The translations under genes were made by a program, and so were the position numbers. A stretch of 64,000 bases of DNA from Lycium barbarum (lineage: Eukaryota > Streptophyta > Magnoliopsida > Solanales > Solanaceae): positions 125,863,657 to 125,927,656 of the forward strand of contig NC_083345.1 in assembly GCF_019175385.1 (NCBI RefSeq), in the 5' to 3' direction. The notes under the pieces were generated by a model that did not search any database, was not told the origin of the DNA, and saw only the letters and a program-made list of their open reading frames with translations. Shown piece by piece: positions 1 to 11,050 of this stretch. The stretch's first letter is position 1. Every line of letters begins with the position of its first letter.

Positions 1-292
1 AAAAAATTGTAGGGAGGGTTGGAGAGGCCTCAAAAAGAAATTGATAGTTTGGTAGGTCAAACTTCTAAAATTTACTTAATGAATGTCTTTATACTATCAA
101 TCAAGGTGGAATGTATAGTGTATATGAATTCGGCTAAACTAAGTATTTTGATCTAAACTTCATATGTGTATTATTAAGAGAGCCAAAAAATATGAATAAA
201 TAGTAGATTTTGAACTCAATTATCAGTACTTGAGATTACTATTAAAATTTTAAATTCATATAAAGTTAAAATCTTGAATTCGCATTTGTTAT
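1..292. other. intergenic, no gene seen
   Basis: AT-rich sequence with no supported coding exon, RNA gene or clear repeat boundary. Confidence 0.5.
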
Positions 293-294
293 TA

Positions 295-506
295 CTCTCT
301 CCGTTTCAATTTATATGAACTCATTTGACTGTGCACGACATTTAAAAAAGAGGAAAGACTTTTAGAACTTGTGGTTCAAAATAAGCCTTGAAAATTTGTG
401 TGGCTGTAAATCATTCATAAAGTGAATTTGTTTTCAAATTAGGATAGAGATCATTCATTTTGACACGAACTAAAAAGAAAATAGGTTCAGACAAATTGAA
501 ACAGAG
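295..506. mobile_element. Stowaway-type MITE
   Basis: A 212-bp element begins CTCTCTCCGTTTCAATTTAT and ends in the inverted equivalent AAATTGAAACAGAG, with TA on both sides as expected for a Tc1/mariner Stowaway insertion. It is an inverted-orientation relative of the element at 1958-2173 and shares internal sequence with it. Non-coding. Confidence 0.8.
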
Positions 507-678
507 TACTTGTTAGTGCACAAAATGGTAAAGTCCATTCTTTTTTCTGGGCATGATTAATTAACTGTATGTACAATGTTTAAGTTATTAGGGTCATAGA
601 CCCATAGAGTACTCACGTGCGTAGATCTATATCAATTTGGATGGAAAAACTATACATATGTCACCAAGTTGATAACAG

Positions 679-870
679 GGACGGAGGCAGAATTTTTACC
701 GATGGGATTTAAGATATAAAAAAATAAACATACGAACAAGCTTGAGGGGGTTCAACGTCTACTATATATATACATATATATATATAAAATAATTTTAACC
801 TTATAAAAATAATATTTGTTTCTTCTGAGGGGTTCGGATAAACACTCTCGGCATAGTGTGGCTCCGTTCC
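679..870. repeat. GTGGCGGAGCC-bounded short dispersed element, copy 1
   Basis: The left end reads GGGACGGAGGCAG and the right end TGTGGCTCCGTTCC. The body has the family's landmarks: an AAACATACGAACAAGC stretch, GGGTTCAACGTCTACTATAT, AATAATTTTAACC and GGGGTTCGGATAAACAC. Related copies occur at about 11100, 24930, 40160, 45470 and 53043. It abuts the organelle-like block that follows. The family name is not certain. Confidence 0.6.
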
Positions 871-1265
871 GATGCGGGAAAAAATCTTTTTAAAAGGTTT
901 TTGGTCAACATCAAAATAGGTCAAGGGCGCGTCGGAAGATGAAAATAGTTCTAATCTTCCCCACTCCGATTTCTTTAAATCTTCTATAACATCTGATTTC
1001 ATTAAATCTTCCTTTCGAATCCAAAATTCCGGCTCGGCCCGGGAAAGCGCCGCCCTATAACTGAAAAAAAGGAGCACGGCGAAAAGCTTTTCAATCAAAG
1101 CGATTTCATAACCATAAAGAAAGACCCAAAACCTTCGACCCTTCTTTCTAAATGGGGGTGCTCTTAGTTCAGTTCGGTAGAACGTGGGTCTCCAAAACCC
1201 GGAACTAACAAGTCTATTAGAAAGTCGAATTAGCAACCGAAACAACTTGGGCGAAATAGGGTTCT
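871..1265. other. organelle-like insertion (candidate NUMT)
   Basis: This block is less AT-rich than its flanks and carries an open frame on the minus strand (about 870-1245). The frame reads without a stop but matches no nuclear family I recognise. On the plus strand it includes the 5' half of a plastid-type tRNA-Trp(CCA), a gene also present in plant mitochondria as a plastid-derived copy. The sequence next to it does not look like the plastid petG/trnW/trnP region, so I infer mitochondrial rather than direct plastid origin. The block is bounded by the dispersed element on the left and by CTCCGTCACTG at 1270-1280 on the right. Confidence 0.5.
1158..1201 (+). pseudogene. trnW: 5' half of plastid-type tRNA-Trp(CCA)
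   Basis: The sequence from GCTCTTAGTTCAGTTCGGTA through AACGTGGGTCTCCAAAACCC matches the D arm and the anticodon arm (anticodon CCA inside TCTCCAAAA) of plant plastid trnW-CCA. The match stops directly after the anticodon stem; the variable loop, T arm and acceptor 3' strand are missing. It cannot fold as a tRNA and is a relic. Confidence 0.75.
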
Positions 1266-1281
1266 ACCGCTCCGTCACTGG

Positions 1282-1955
1282 TTGAGAATGGTGAAATCAT
1301 GATGAATAATTCAAACTGCTAGTGATGGATCCTATATGATTCCTTCAATTATTCACTGCTAAGCTGCTAGGATATGATGTGGCCTTATTGGCTGAGTAAT
1401 TTGAGGCTAACAGCCTCAGCATGTGACTTTGAGTACTTTTTGAAGTAGATAATGTCAGTTAGGTTTTTTGAGGAAATATTCATTTTTTAACATTGGTAAA
1501 GCTGAAACTTATAATATTGTTATTTTCCTTTTCTTTCTTGTTTTTGTTTTGGGAAGTTCAATAGTAAAAATATAAATTTCTAACGTATCAAATTAAATTC
1601 TGAATTAACTTTTTTTTTTTTTGGGATGATTATCATGCCTGCCATCATTTACACATGCACTTTCAAAAGTACTAATTAAAAGCCAGAAGGTGCTATTGTG
1701 AAGTAAGTAATCAGCAAAAATGTGGTATAACAATACTCATGCAAAATTGCCACTAAATTAGATATGTTTTACAATTAGTTGAAGACTTGGTCTTTGAATA
1801 TTTCAAACTCCATTCACGCATTTTGATTTCATCATGTCAAATTCAACTTGCAAGCAACCAAGGAAAAATAACATAACCATAAATCATGACCAAAATCTCC
1901 ATGGTCTATTTTATTTATATCATTTTTATTTCTTCTCTTTTTGCAACCAAAATCT
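1282..1955. other. intergenic, no gene seen
   Basis: AT-rich spacer without supported exons. A poly(T) run lies near 1611-1621. Confidence 0.5.
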
Positions 1956-1957
1956 TA

Positions 1958-2173
1958 CTCCCTCTGTTTCAATTTGTTTGAACCTATTTCTTTTTTAGCC
2001 CGTGTCAAAATGAATGACTTCTTTCCTAATTTGGAAACAAATTCACTTTATGAATGATTTACAACCACACAAATTTTCAAGGCTTATTTTGAACCATAAG
2101 CTTCAAAAGTCTTCCCTCTTTCTTAAATGTCGTACCCAGTCAAATGGGTTCATATAAATTGAAACGGAGGGAG
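1958..2173. mobile_element. Stowaway-type MITE, complete
   Basis: The element starts CTCCCTCTGTTTCAATTTG and ends AAATTGAAACGGAGGGAG, with TA target duplications at 1956-1957 and 2174-2175. It has no coding capacity. Internal sequence around 2040-2110 matches the reverse complement of 360-440 in the first Stowaway copy. Confidence 0.88.
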
Positions 2174-2175
2174 TA

Positions 2176-3389
2176 TTATATATTGTCGTTTCTGGATTTT
2201 CAGTTGCAAAAACAAAAGAAGTGAAGACTTAAGACACTCCGACTATGAGTTAATTCTGCAGGTTGGGCTTTAAATAAAAAGGTAAAACGAAAAAATAAAA
2301 GCAAAATTAATAAAAGCTAGTATACAAATAAAAAAGAAAAATATAAAGGCTAACTATATACAGAGACAAAAACCATAAACTTGCATCCTTCTTCATTCCT
2401 TGATAGAAACGTATCGATTAACTTATATATATTGGACGTGTGAAGTAACTCTACATTATTTCAGTATTTTAACCTGTTATAATAAGTTATCTGCTTGATT
2501 TTTCAGGTTATTAACCATACTTATTATACACTGTTACTTATAGAAATTTTTTAAATGATAAACCTGAGAAGCTATGTTCGTTAATTATAAGATAATCCCT
2601 CAAGAGTTGGACTCATCAACTGTTTAATGGAATAATTGACATGAGTTCAATTTCTTTAAAGAAGGAAACTAGCTTTAAAAAAAATGCACTATACGTGGAT
2701 TGATAAAGAAACTCGAACCTAATATGCTCATTCTATTGATGTATATTAAGTCTCTAATACTATGTTGCTCGGACTCCTTAAAAATATTTTTGAATGTTTG
2801 TAAAATCCTTCAAAAGGTATGCTTTTCGGAGAATCTGAAAACGGTTGCATGCGACAACGTAATTGGAGGATCCAAACAATATAAATTTAATGTTTGTTTT
2901 CATTTTTTAAGTACCGGTATTCGACACCTGCTTTGAAGCTCGACTAATCTGAATTAATATCTCTGAAAAGTCATAATTTAGAAAGTAACCCGCTCCCTAT
3001 CTGGAGCGAGTGCTCCATTCCGACAGCTCGAAATATTTGTTTTTGTTGATAACATGAAAGCAAATACCATGTCCCACATTGGAAGATAGGAGGGAGCCAG
3101 GGTAATATTCCCTCATACTCTTTGCATGAAATATAAAAAGATTTGCACAATATGTACAAGCAGAATAACACCCCATCTAGAATATCCTTGACCATTGAAT
3201 CCGTCCACATACAATTTTTTTTCCACGACTGAAATAATTTGAGAAGAATGTAAGATTTTTTATTGTATACAATTAACTCATAAGGCTAAGAATAAAAAAT
3301 GAAACAAATGAGAGCAGAGGCAGAAAAAATATTAAGGGTTTTTTTCTCATTTATTCAAGTCCTATATACAGAAAGGAAAACTACGTATG
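2176..3389. other. intergenic; degenerate TIR-element piece inside
   Basis: No coding exon is supported. At about 2760-2875 there is a decayed relative of the TTGCTCGGACTCTCC / GGAGGATCC element that is better preserved at 27076-27196. The rest is low-complexity AT-rich DNA. Confidence 0.45.
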
Positions 3390-4261
3390 TATACATGTTA
3401 AGGAGAAATATTTACGAAACGTGAGGATAGTTTTCCTTATTTACAAAACATAACGATATATTACGAAATATGACGGATTTTCATATATTTTTCGTTTTTT
3501 ATTTTTTTTTCCAGAAAATATATATTTTTTATATAAAAAAATAATTTTTATATATTTTTTTTTTTTTTGCTCAAAGGCTTAAAAATTTACCTCAAATTTT
3601 TGTGTATGAAAGCTGTATGAAAAATATATGAAATGTGTATGTGTGAGCGAAATTTTTAATATAATTTTCATACACAAAATTGTGAACGAAAACTTTAAGC
3701 CTTGAATATTGTATGAAAGTTGTTACAATGTTGTTGTAGTTGTATTAATTTTCCAGAAACCTAATATGAACTTTATATACGAAAATGTGAATGAAATTCT
3801 AAGTCTTGAGCAAGATATACACATTTCATACCATTCTCATGCATAAAATTTTGAGCGTAATGTTTAAGCCTTGATTGGGATATACACATTTTGTACGTTC
3901 TTCATACATAAAATTTGAGTGAACTTTTTAAGCCTTGAGCAAGATATACACATTTCATACTGTTATAGCCCGTATTTTGTACATTCGGATAATTCAAGGA
4001 AGTCGTGGTAAGTTAAGGGCAAGACTATTTTCCAAAATTATTTTAACGTACAAGTTGTTTATTAATATGGAAATATTAAGAAAGGCTAAGGGTAAAAGGG
4101 AAATTCACAAGAACGTTCATGGTAATATTGTGAAAGGCTAGGGGCAAAAAGGGAATTTCACAAAACTTCAAGAAAGTTCATGAAAGGCCCCTTTGGCCGT
4201 GAGGTGTGGTGAGTGTGGGTCCCACCCATGGCCATGTGTCCATATTTTTACTTGAAGGGCT

Positions 4262-4290
4262 TAATTATATATATAGAGATAAATGGTGGG
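4262..4290 (+). promoter_or_regulatory. possible LTR core promoter
   Basis: TTAATTATATATATAGAGAT lies about 300 bp into the LTR-like block and is followed by a purine-rich stretch (AAAAATAAGACA, AAGATGAAGAAACTTGG). This is a plausible TATA box and start region of the retroelement; there is no direct proof of use. Confidence 0.3.
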
Positions 4291-5922
4291 AAAAAATAAG
4301 ACATATTCATCTTCATCCTTTAGAAAGATGAAGAAACTTGGAGAAGAAACATAAGAGACCATTCGGCCATGGTGACAAGAAATTGAGGCCATAGAAATTG
4401 ATCAAGAAAAATTATTTTCTTCTAGTATTCAACTAATTTGAAGGCCCTAATTAACGTGGGGTGGTTGTTGAAGCAAGCAAACCATTCATTTGTACAAGTT
4501 TACAACCCTAGCCAAGTTAAGAAGTGGGGTGAGAAAGGTATGCATTCAATCTTTTTTTACATGTGTTATAGATGATTTATGTATATTAAAGTATGTAGGA
4601 ATGGATGAAATTCATGAAATATGAATATAGGGGTTATAGCCGAATATAGAGTATGTTGACAAGATGTGATGAAGTGATTTTATTTAGTATTTTGATTGTT
4701 GTAGTTGTGGATTCCATGATGAAAATGAAGGTTGGATGAATTGAAATGAAGTTGTAATCGTTGAGAAATTATTGGAGGAATTAATGTGATTCTAATATGG
4801 TTTCTTGTAATTATGAGAATAATGTTGTTAGTGTGTGAATTATGGGTATAGTTCATGAATTGAAGGAAGAAAATGTGTTATTATTGTTCTTGTTGAATTT
4901 GGAAGGTTTCGGGTGAAGTGGTATGTTGGTTGGGTCGTTTTGAATATTATATGAATTGTTTAAGGTGTTCTTGAATCATGTAAGAAGGATTTCGGATTAA
5001 CATTTGAATATGAGATTATTGGTGTTAGCTTGACTATATGTGATTAAATTGAATATAAATGAAAAGTCGTTGAATTATGTGACAAGGGTTGTTAGTGTTA
5101 GAATGCATTTGAAATAATTATTGAAGTTGGAGATATGATTGTTGGTATTGTTGTTGATAATTTGGCCGAGTTGAATTCTCGGATTGTTGTTGATAAATTG
5201 GCCGAGTTAGATTCTCGGGGATGGTGTATTTACAGGGGAAATGCTGCCGAAATTTCGGCAGATTATAAATGAATTCATTTGAAGGACTAAGACAAGTATA
5301 TGATGATGAATCTAATGATGATGTAAATCTTCTTGAATGTAGACTAGTAAGCTTGGACGAAAAAGCGTAGCTAATAGGACGTGGGACAGGTATGTAAGGC
5401 TTACTCTTCTTTCTTTTGGCATGATCCTTATGAAACGAGCAGATGATGTATATGTATGATTTCAAAGAAATTCCTATTCTTAGAGCCACTAGGATGACTA
5501 ATATTCTTGACTTCCATAAGCTATTTCATATGGTTTTGATATGTTTCCGAATGGCATTCGAGAGATAATTGATATGACTAATGTCTTGATTTTCAAATGA
5601 TAGCACGTTTGAGTATTCCATTGAGTCTTTGATATATTTTGATACGTACATATGGTTCAAAAAGTTCTATTTTGATTTGATCCATAGCGATATTCGAAAG
5701 GTACTTGATATGATTATTGCTTTGAATTTCCAAAAATAGCTTCTGAACGTTCGTAGAAGGTTCTGTACTAAAACGTCCATAACTTTTTCATACTAACTCG
5801 GATTGACTTGAAACGTGTTTATGACTCTCAAGTGTCGATTTATGTGCGTACCCGTCGAGTCTTAAAATTGGTTTTATGTGCATATAGTTTCTCACGACTC
5901 TGCTCGTGCATGCCTTAATGTA

Positions 5923-6310
5923 TCCTCCACTGAGTCCCGGGCCAGGACATGTTCTCGTGCGTACTCCACTGCATTGTTTACCGAGTCCCTCTCACTTGCG
6001 GGCCGGGACACATTATATGTATATGTATATGATGATATGATGATACGGGGATGGCAGCCAGGATGGCATATGATGACTCCATTCACCGAGACCCGCAAAA
6101 AAGGGCCGGGACACGTTATATGCATACAAGATATATGATGTTGACATGCATGACTTTATCCACCGAGTCCCTCACTTGAGGGCCGGGACACGTTACGCAT
6201 ATATGATATATGATGTGGACATGTATGATTTTATCCACCGAGTCCCTCGCTGGAAGGCCGGGACACGTTATATGTATACATGGTATATGATGTGGATATG
6301 CATGATTTTC
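5923..6310 (+). repeat. about 80-bp minisatellite inside the LTR-like block
   Basis: About four to five degenerate units share CCACCGAGTCCCTC, GGCCGGGACACGTTATATG and ATATGATGTGGACATGCATG. The last two units are the most alike. The units are GC-rich compared with the surrounding LTR. Confidence 0.75.
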
Positions 6311-7751
6311 ATTTAAAAAGGCAAGTGCTTTGATGTTTTTAAAAAGTCATACTGGATTCTAGTAAATCTCTGTTTCAGTTATGATCCTCTTTTCTGTATT
6401 CCATGCCTTACATGCTCAGTACATATTCCGTACTGACCCCCTTTCTTCGGGGGCTGCGTTTCATGCCACGCAGGTACACTCAGATGAGTAGAAGACATTA
6501 CTAGAAGATGTTCCAGCGGGATTGGCGAGCTCCACTTCCTTCTGGAGTATTGCCGAGTCGGAGTTTGTATGTTATGATTTCTGATTGAAGTTAGAGACTT
6601 TGCAGACAGCGTCGTGGGTATAGGATGTCAGTCTTGTAAGCGGCTCCGTCAGCCGATGTGTCATTTTGTGTTTTGTTATAAATTATGATTACAGATTTTG
6701 TTTGATTTGAGGACGATGAAAAAGAATATTTCTGAAAGCTTTACTATGTATTTCATCCTTATTTGATTTAAAAGTCCAAAAAGATTATGTATGTAATAAG
6801 AGTCAGCGGGTTCGCTCGACTCCGAATATGGGGTCGGGTGCCCATCACACCCTAATGAGCGATTATTTTAAGTCTTGAATGTTGTATCAAAGTTGTATAC
6901 AATGTTGTTGTAATTATATTAATTTTATAGAAATCTAACATGAACTTTATACACGAAAATGTGAGCGAAATTTTAAGACTTGAGCGAGATACAAATTTCA
7001 TATTATTTTCATACACACAATTTTGAGCGGATTTTTTAAGCCATGAACGAGATATACACATTTCCTACATTTTTCATACAGTTTTCGTGCACTAAATTTT
7101 GAGCGAACTTTTTAAGCATTGAGCGAGATATACACATTTCATAAAACTTTCATACATAAATTTTTTAGTGAATTTTTTTTTTTAAAAAAATTATTTTAAA
7201 AAAATTATTTAAAAGAAATATAAAAAATAAAAAATATTTTTTTAAAAAAATATAAAATATTTTTTATTTTATTTTTATATTTTTTAAAAAGCATATTTTG
7301 TATAGGGTTTGTAATGTTATGTTTTGTAAATATAAAACTATCATCACGTTTTGTAAATATTTCTCGTTAAGATGTATATATATGTAGTTGAGTACTCGAT
7401 ATTTATGCTTAGGGGTGTCAAATGCCCAAAAGGTGATGGCCCGCCCAACTCGCCTAAAATTTTATGGGTTGGGTTCAAGATAATTTCATATTGGGCTGAT
7501 TTTAACCCAACCAACATAACCCATTTTAAAGTGATCTCCACTTTCATTTTTTTGCGCAGATTGCCCTTCGTTTGGGGTGGTCTTTAAATTTTGCCCCTCA
7601 TATTTGTGGTCTTTAAATTATGCCCCTCATATTGTTGGTCTTTAATTTTTGCCCTTTGCGTTGCAACCCTGAGCGTTTATGCAAAAATCATGAGGTTCTG
7701 GGTTCGACAAGCCAAGATTTGGGTCGCGTGTATGCCGGACCCGGCATACAT

Positions 7752-7858
7752 TTGTTAAGGAATTACCAAAGTTATGCCGGACCCGGCATACTCTGCCTTA
7801 TGGGCAGACTTGGCATAAGTATGCCGGGTCCGGCATAACTTTGGTAATTCCTTAACAA
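7752..7858. repeat. near-perfect hairpin of GCCGGACCCGGC modules
   Basis: The left arm (TTGTTAAGGAATTACCAAAG then TTATGCCGGACCCGGCATAC) and the right arm (GTATGCCGGGTCCGGCATAA then CTTTGGTAATTCCTTAACAA) are reverse complements of about 40 nt with a loop of roughly 28 nt. Each arm also holds a small palindrome of its own. Confidence 0.85.
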
Positions 7859-8358
7859 GTTTATGTCCGGCATAACTTTGGCAATGTTTTCAAACAGCAC
7901 AATAAGCATTGAAAACTCCAGCACTGAGCTAACACATACTTGAAGTTCAATGTGCATTTAAAGTAACTTTTGAAAAAGAAATATTTCGCATGGATCATTA
8001 TGTTATATTGTCTTCTTATTTGACGAAAATATATTCGCATTAGGTTTATCTCTGTACTTACTTCTCGTTCAAGAATTATGGTTGGTAAGATATTTTAAGG
8101 GAGGGAGATTTACACACAAAAAAGATTCTGTAACAAAGCAAAGTGCCAAATTTTTTGCCAAGGCACCATATAAGTGAAAGAAATCTGAATAATTGAACAA
8201 AATCTATGTCTTAAGCAAAAGTTATGCCTTATGAGGCATACTTTTAGTTATGCCTTAACTAAAAGTCTGCCCCATAAGGCACGACTAGGAAAAGACTTTT
8301 AGTTAAGGCTTAACTAAAAGTTTGCCCATAAGTATGCCGGATCCGGCATAAACTTATG

Positions 8359-8457
8359 AAGGAATTACCAAGGTTATGCCGGATCCGGCATACTTATGCC
8401 AAGTCTGCCCATAAGGCATAAGTATGCCGGGTCCGGCATAACTTTGGTAATTCCTTA
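8359..8457. repeat. second GCCGG hairpin
   Basis: Arms AAGGAATTACCAAGGTTATG / CCGGATCCGGCATACTTATGCC and the inverse around 8416-8457 form a second long hairpin related to the one at 7752-7858. The motif GGATCC versus GGACCC distinguishes its left arm. Shorter inverted words (GCCTTAACTAAAAG) lie at 8240-8320. Confidence 0.8.
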
Positions 8458-9200
8458 ACAAGTGTATGCCGGTGGGGGCATAGCGAAATTTAAACTCTGC
8501 CTTGCGATTTTTTTTTAAATTTTTGACTGAGTGGGGGTTCGAACCTGGAACCCATTGGTTTTAGCCGAAGGGCAAATTTTAAAGATTTCAAATATGAGGG
8601 GCAAAATTTAAAGACCACCCCAAAAGAAGGGCAATTCTGCGAATTGCCCCTCCAATTTAGCCTAATACTAGCCCAATTCTAACTCATTTTTAAGATTTAC
8701 TTAAATTTGGATTTATTGCTTGAGATTTAGTTTTTTTATGCATACACTTTTCTTGTATCATGGAAATAATTTGCAAGATTTTTTTTTTTCGTGAAAAATA
8801 TTTTTCTAGAAAATAGACCCTTCAAAAAACTGGGTCAAGCTGGGCGGGTCATGACCCAGCCCATTTTTAGCCCATTTCAGCCCAAGTAACTTTTGGGCCA
8901 ATGTTAGCCCAACCCATTTATTACATCAGCCCATTTTGATTGGGCCAATTTCTGCTCAATCCGCTCATTTGACCCCCCCTATTTATGCTAGTGGGAGATA
9001 GCAAATGTCTTATAAAATTAATTGAGATGCACATAAATCGATCCGGAAACTACCATTATTAAAAAAAAATGAAACAAATGATAGTAAACTAACCACCCAC
9101 AAAAGTATATATTAAAATTGATCGCTACAGAGACATATATTCCTCCACTACCAAATGATAAACTACTATAGTCAATAAAATAAGAGAAAACGAATCTCAT

Positions 9201-9424
9201 TTAGTAATAATTAAATATTAAACACACACACACACTCTCTCTACTCTAGAGACGAATATGTCATATATGCATATACACACATCAAGCACATAGAACTTCC
9301 ACAAAACCATCTCAAACATTCCTTTTTCTGCTTTTAAAACCACTTGCTCAAAAGCTACTCATTTTTCGTTTTCACCTTAAAAATATACCTTGTGCTTGCT
9401 CCTCCTCCTCCTTGTTCTTCATCC
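9201..9424 (+). other. 5' flank and probable 5' UTR of the Dof gene
   Basis: Directly upstream of the Dof start codon lies an (AC)n/(CT)n microsatellite at 9223-9243, then a pyrimidine-rich leader (CTCCTCCTCCTCCTTGTTCT) that ends 6 bases before ATG. No convincing TATA box could be fixed. Confidence 0.4.
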
Positions 9425-10484
9425 ATGGATACTTCTCAATGGCCACAGGTATGAACTAAAAGAAATAGTAATAGAACCATACCTTATTTTATAAGTATCA
9501 TTTATCTCTATTTGGAGTTTCTCTTGCAACAAATTGAATTTGTATACTTTTGAAAAGGTTGATGTAACCTTTTTCTTTTCCCCTCAATCTTATGCGATTG
9601 TGAAAAGGTTGAAAAAGAGAAAAAAAGACGAAGTTTGTTATTTAGCATAAAAGCAAAAAGCACACAAAGGCAATATTTATTTCTCCTCTTCTATGTGTGC
9701 TCCTTTAATTTTACTTCTTTTTGTTTTTAATTATTCCTTTCCCTTTTAGGATATAGTGGTGAAACCCATGGAAGAAATTGTACCACAAATAACAAATACA
9801 ATCACTACAAGGAAAATTAGGCCTCATCAACAACAAAAAGACCAAGCTTTGAAGAACTGTCCAAGGTGCAATTCAGCAAACACAAAGTTTTGTTACTACA
9901 ACAACTATAGTCTTTCTCAACCAAGATTTTTTTGCAAGACTTGTAGAAGATATTGGACTGATGGTGGATCTCTTAGAAACGTTCCTGTTGGTGGGGTTTC
10001 AAGGAAATCCAAAAATCCTTCATCAAAAAATTCTTCTTCTTCATCAAATATTATGAAAAATAATATTATTTCTCCTACTAAAGTACAAGATCCTCCTAAA
10101 GGGGTTCAAGATCTCAACTTGGATTTTTCATCTGATTTCAAGATTATATCTGAGCTTATCCAAGTACCAAATCATTCATTTATGCCAATGCCCAATATTT
10201 CTGATCCAAATTCATCAATTTACTCATCACTAAACTTGTTCTCTACTTTGGATCATGGCCTAATTGGAAGTAGTACTAGTGGCTATGAATGTAATAATGT
10301 TCAAGATTTGCAAGAGAGTACTACGACTACAACAAGTGGAAGGATTTTGTTTCCTCTTGAAGATCTAAAGCAAGTTTCAAACACATGTACTACTGATGAG
10401 CAAAATAGAGATCAGCCTACTGGAGAATCATCAACTGGATATTGGAATGCAATTTTAGGAGGAAATGGAGATCTTGGTAATTAA
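9425..10484 (+). CDS. Dof-type zinc finger transcription factor (DOF4.6/DOF1.8-like)
   Basis: Two exons, 9425-9448 and 9750-10484, both junctions phase 0 with GT/AG, give 252 residues. The first exon encodes only MDTSQWPQ. This start is chosen because MDT-QWPQ-IVVKP is the typical N-terminus of the vascular DOF4.6/DOF1.8 group and the frame joins directly. The Dof domain covers about residues 43-97, with zinc ligands C45, C48, C70 and C73 and the conserved [17 protein letters not shown] segment. Dof proteins bind AAAG core sites in the nucleus. After the domain come a Ser/Asn-rich stretch and an acidic, Thr-rich tail. The usual GGGSRK after the finger reads GGVSRK here. Family is sure; the exact orthologue is inferred. 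Confidence 0.93.
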
Positions 10485-10499
10485 AGAAAATACAAGAAA

Positions 10500-10625
10500 T
10501 GATATGATTTATAACTACACAAATTTCTAAGCTTATTTTAGTTCACAAGTTTTAGAAGTTTTTATCTTTTTTCTTAATCTAGGTGCTCAGGCAAACGGTG
10601 TCACATAAATTAGGACGGATGGAAT
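10500..10625. repeat. decayed Stowaway-related fragment
   Basis: CTACACAAATTTCTAAGCTTA and AGGACGGATGGAAT recall the interior and right end of the Stowaway elements at 295 and 1958. The left terminus is missing. Confidence 0.4.
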
Positions 10626-11050
10626 ATCATATAATTTATCAGGGATTTTTCAGATCTTTCAATTTTTTTATGATGTTTTTTAGTGTTTTATTGCTAGGAT
10701 ATATTTAATATCTTGAAGGGTTAAAGGGTTCTTCTGATCTCCTAGATCTCTTTGATTTCTTGTTTCATTTTTCAGTGTAGTTAATTATTTGTGATTCAAC
10801 TTTTAATTATGGTTGGTGGAAGTTATAATGTTGAGCTGACTTATAACAATAGGTAATTGTCGTAGCAACCTGAGGATGATAACTTAGAAATATAGTCCTA
10901 GTCTTCCCTAACATGCTATATACAACATTGATAGTGTGAAATTTGTTTATGGCGTCGGTGTATATAATTTTACTATTGCAAATATGAAATTGTGACTTAT
11001 GTTCTTGAGATAAATATGGCTTATTTCATGATAATTTAGCTCTACTTTTA

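Larger units (their letters stand above)
3961..6855 (+). mobile_element. solo-LTR-like Gypsy insertion
   Basis: A 2.9-kb block starts TGTTATAGCCCGTATTTTG and stops near CCCATCACACCCTAA, interrupting a tandemly repeated host element. It has LTR-like traits: a TATA-like stretch at 4266-4276, an R/U5-like region near 6400-6480 (GCTCAGTACATATTCCGTAC, CGTTTCATGCCACGCAGG), and no gag or pol homology. I infer a solo LTR of a Solanaceae Gypsy family. No target duplication is evident, and about 25 bp of the host repeat seem to be missing at the junction, so an atypical insertion is possible. Confidence 0.5.
3390..7376. mobile_element. Mutator-like TIR element split by an LTR-like insertion
   Basis: The ends are long imperfect inverted repeats. 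About 3396-3460 reads TTAAGGAGAAATATTTACGA, then AACGTGAGGATAGTTTTCC and TTTACAAAACATAACG. About 7300-7372 reads the inverse (GTTATGTTTTGTAAATA, AACTATCATCACGTTTTGTA, AATATTTCTCGTTAA). Inside are tandem units with TTTAAGCCTTGAGCGAGATA and ATACACATTTCATAC on both sides of the insertion (3594-3960 and 6857-7150). No transposase frame is visible, so it is non-autonomous. Long TIRs suggest a MULE, but no clean 9-bp duplication was found. Confidence 0.55.
7550..8656. mobile_element. nested TIR element with about 60-bp inverted ends
   Basis: The left arm contains TTGCCCTTCGTTTGGGGTGG then TCTTTAAATTTTGCCCCTCA. The right arm contains the inverse (TGAGGGGCAAAATTTAAAGA, CCACCCCAAAAGAAGGGCAA). It lies wholly inside the 7410-8980 element. 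It is non-coding and built largely of palindromic ATGCCGG modules. No target duplication could be defined because the left end is ambiguous. Confidence 0.65.
7410..8980. mobile_element. TIR element with 9-bp target duplication (outer element)
   Basis: The termini are TAGGGGTGTCAAATG (left) and CATTTGACCCCCCCT (right). ATTTATGCT occurs directly outside both ends (7401-7409 and 8981-8989), a perfect 9-bp target duplication typical of Mutator-like transposition. Subterminal sequence is rich in GGGCTGATTTTAACCCAACC-type words on both sides. It encodes no transposase and carries a second TIR element inside. Confidence 0.8.

Noticed and set aside
5118..5489. Minus-strand 123-residue open frame
   Set aside because: It lies inside the LTR-like block, with repetitive codons and no recognisable domain.
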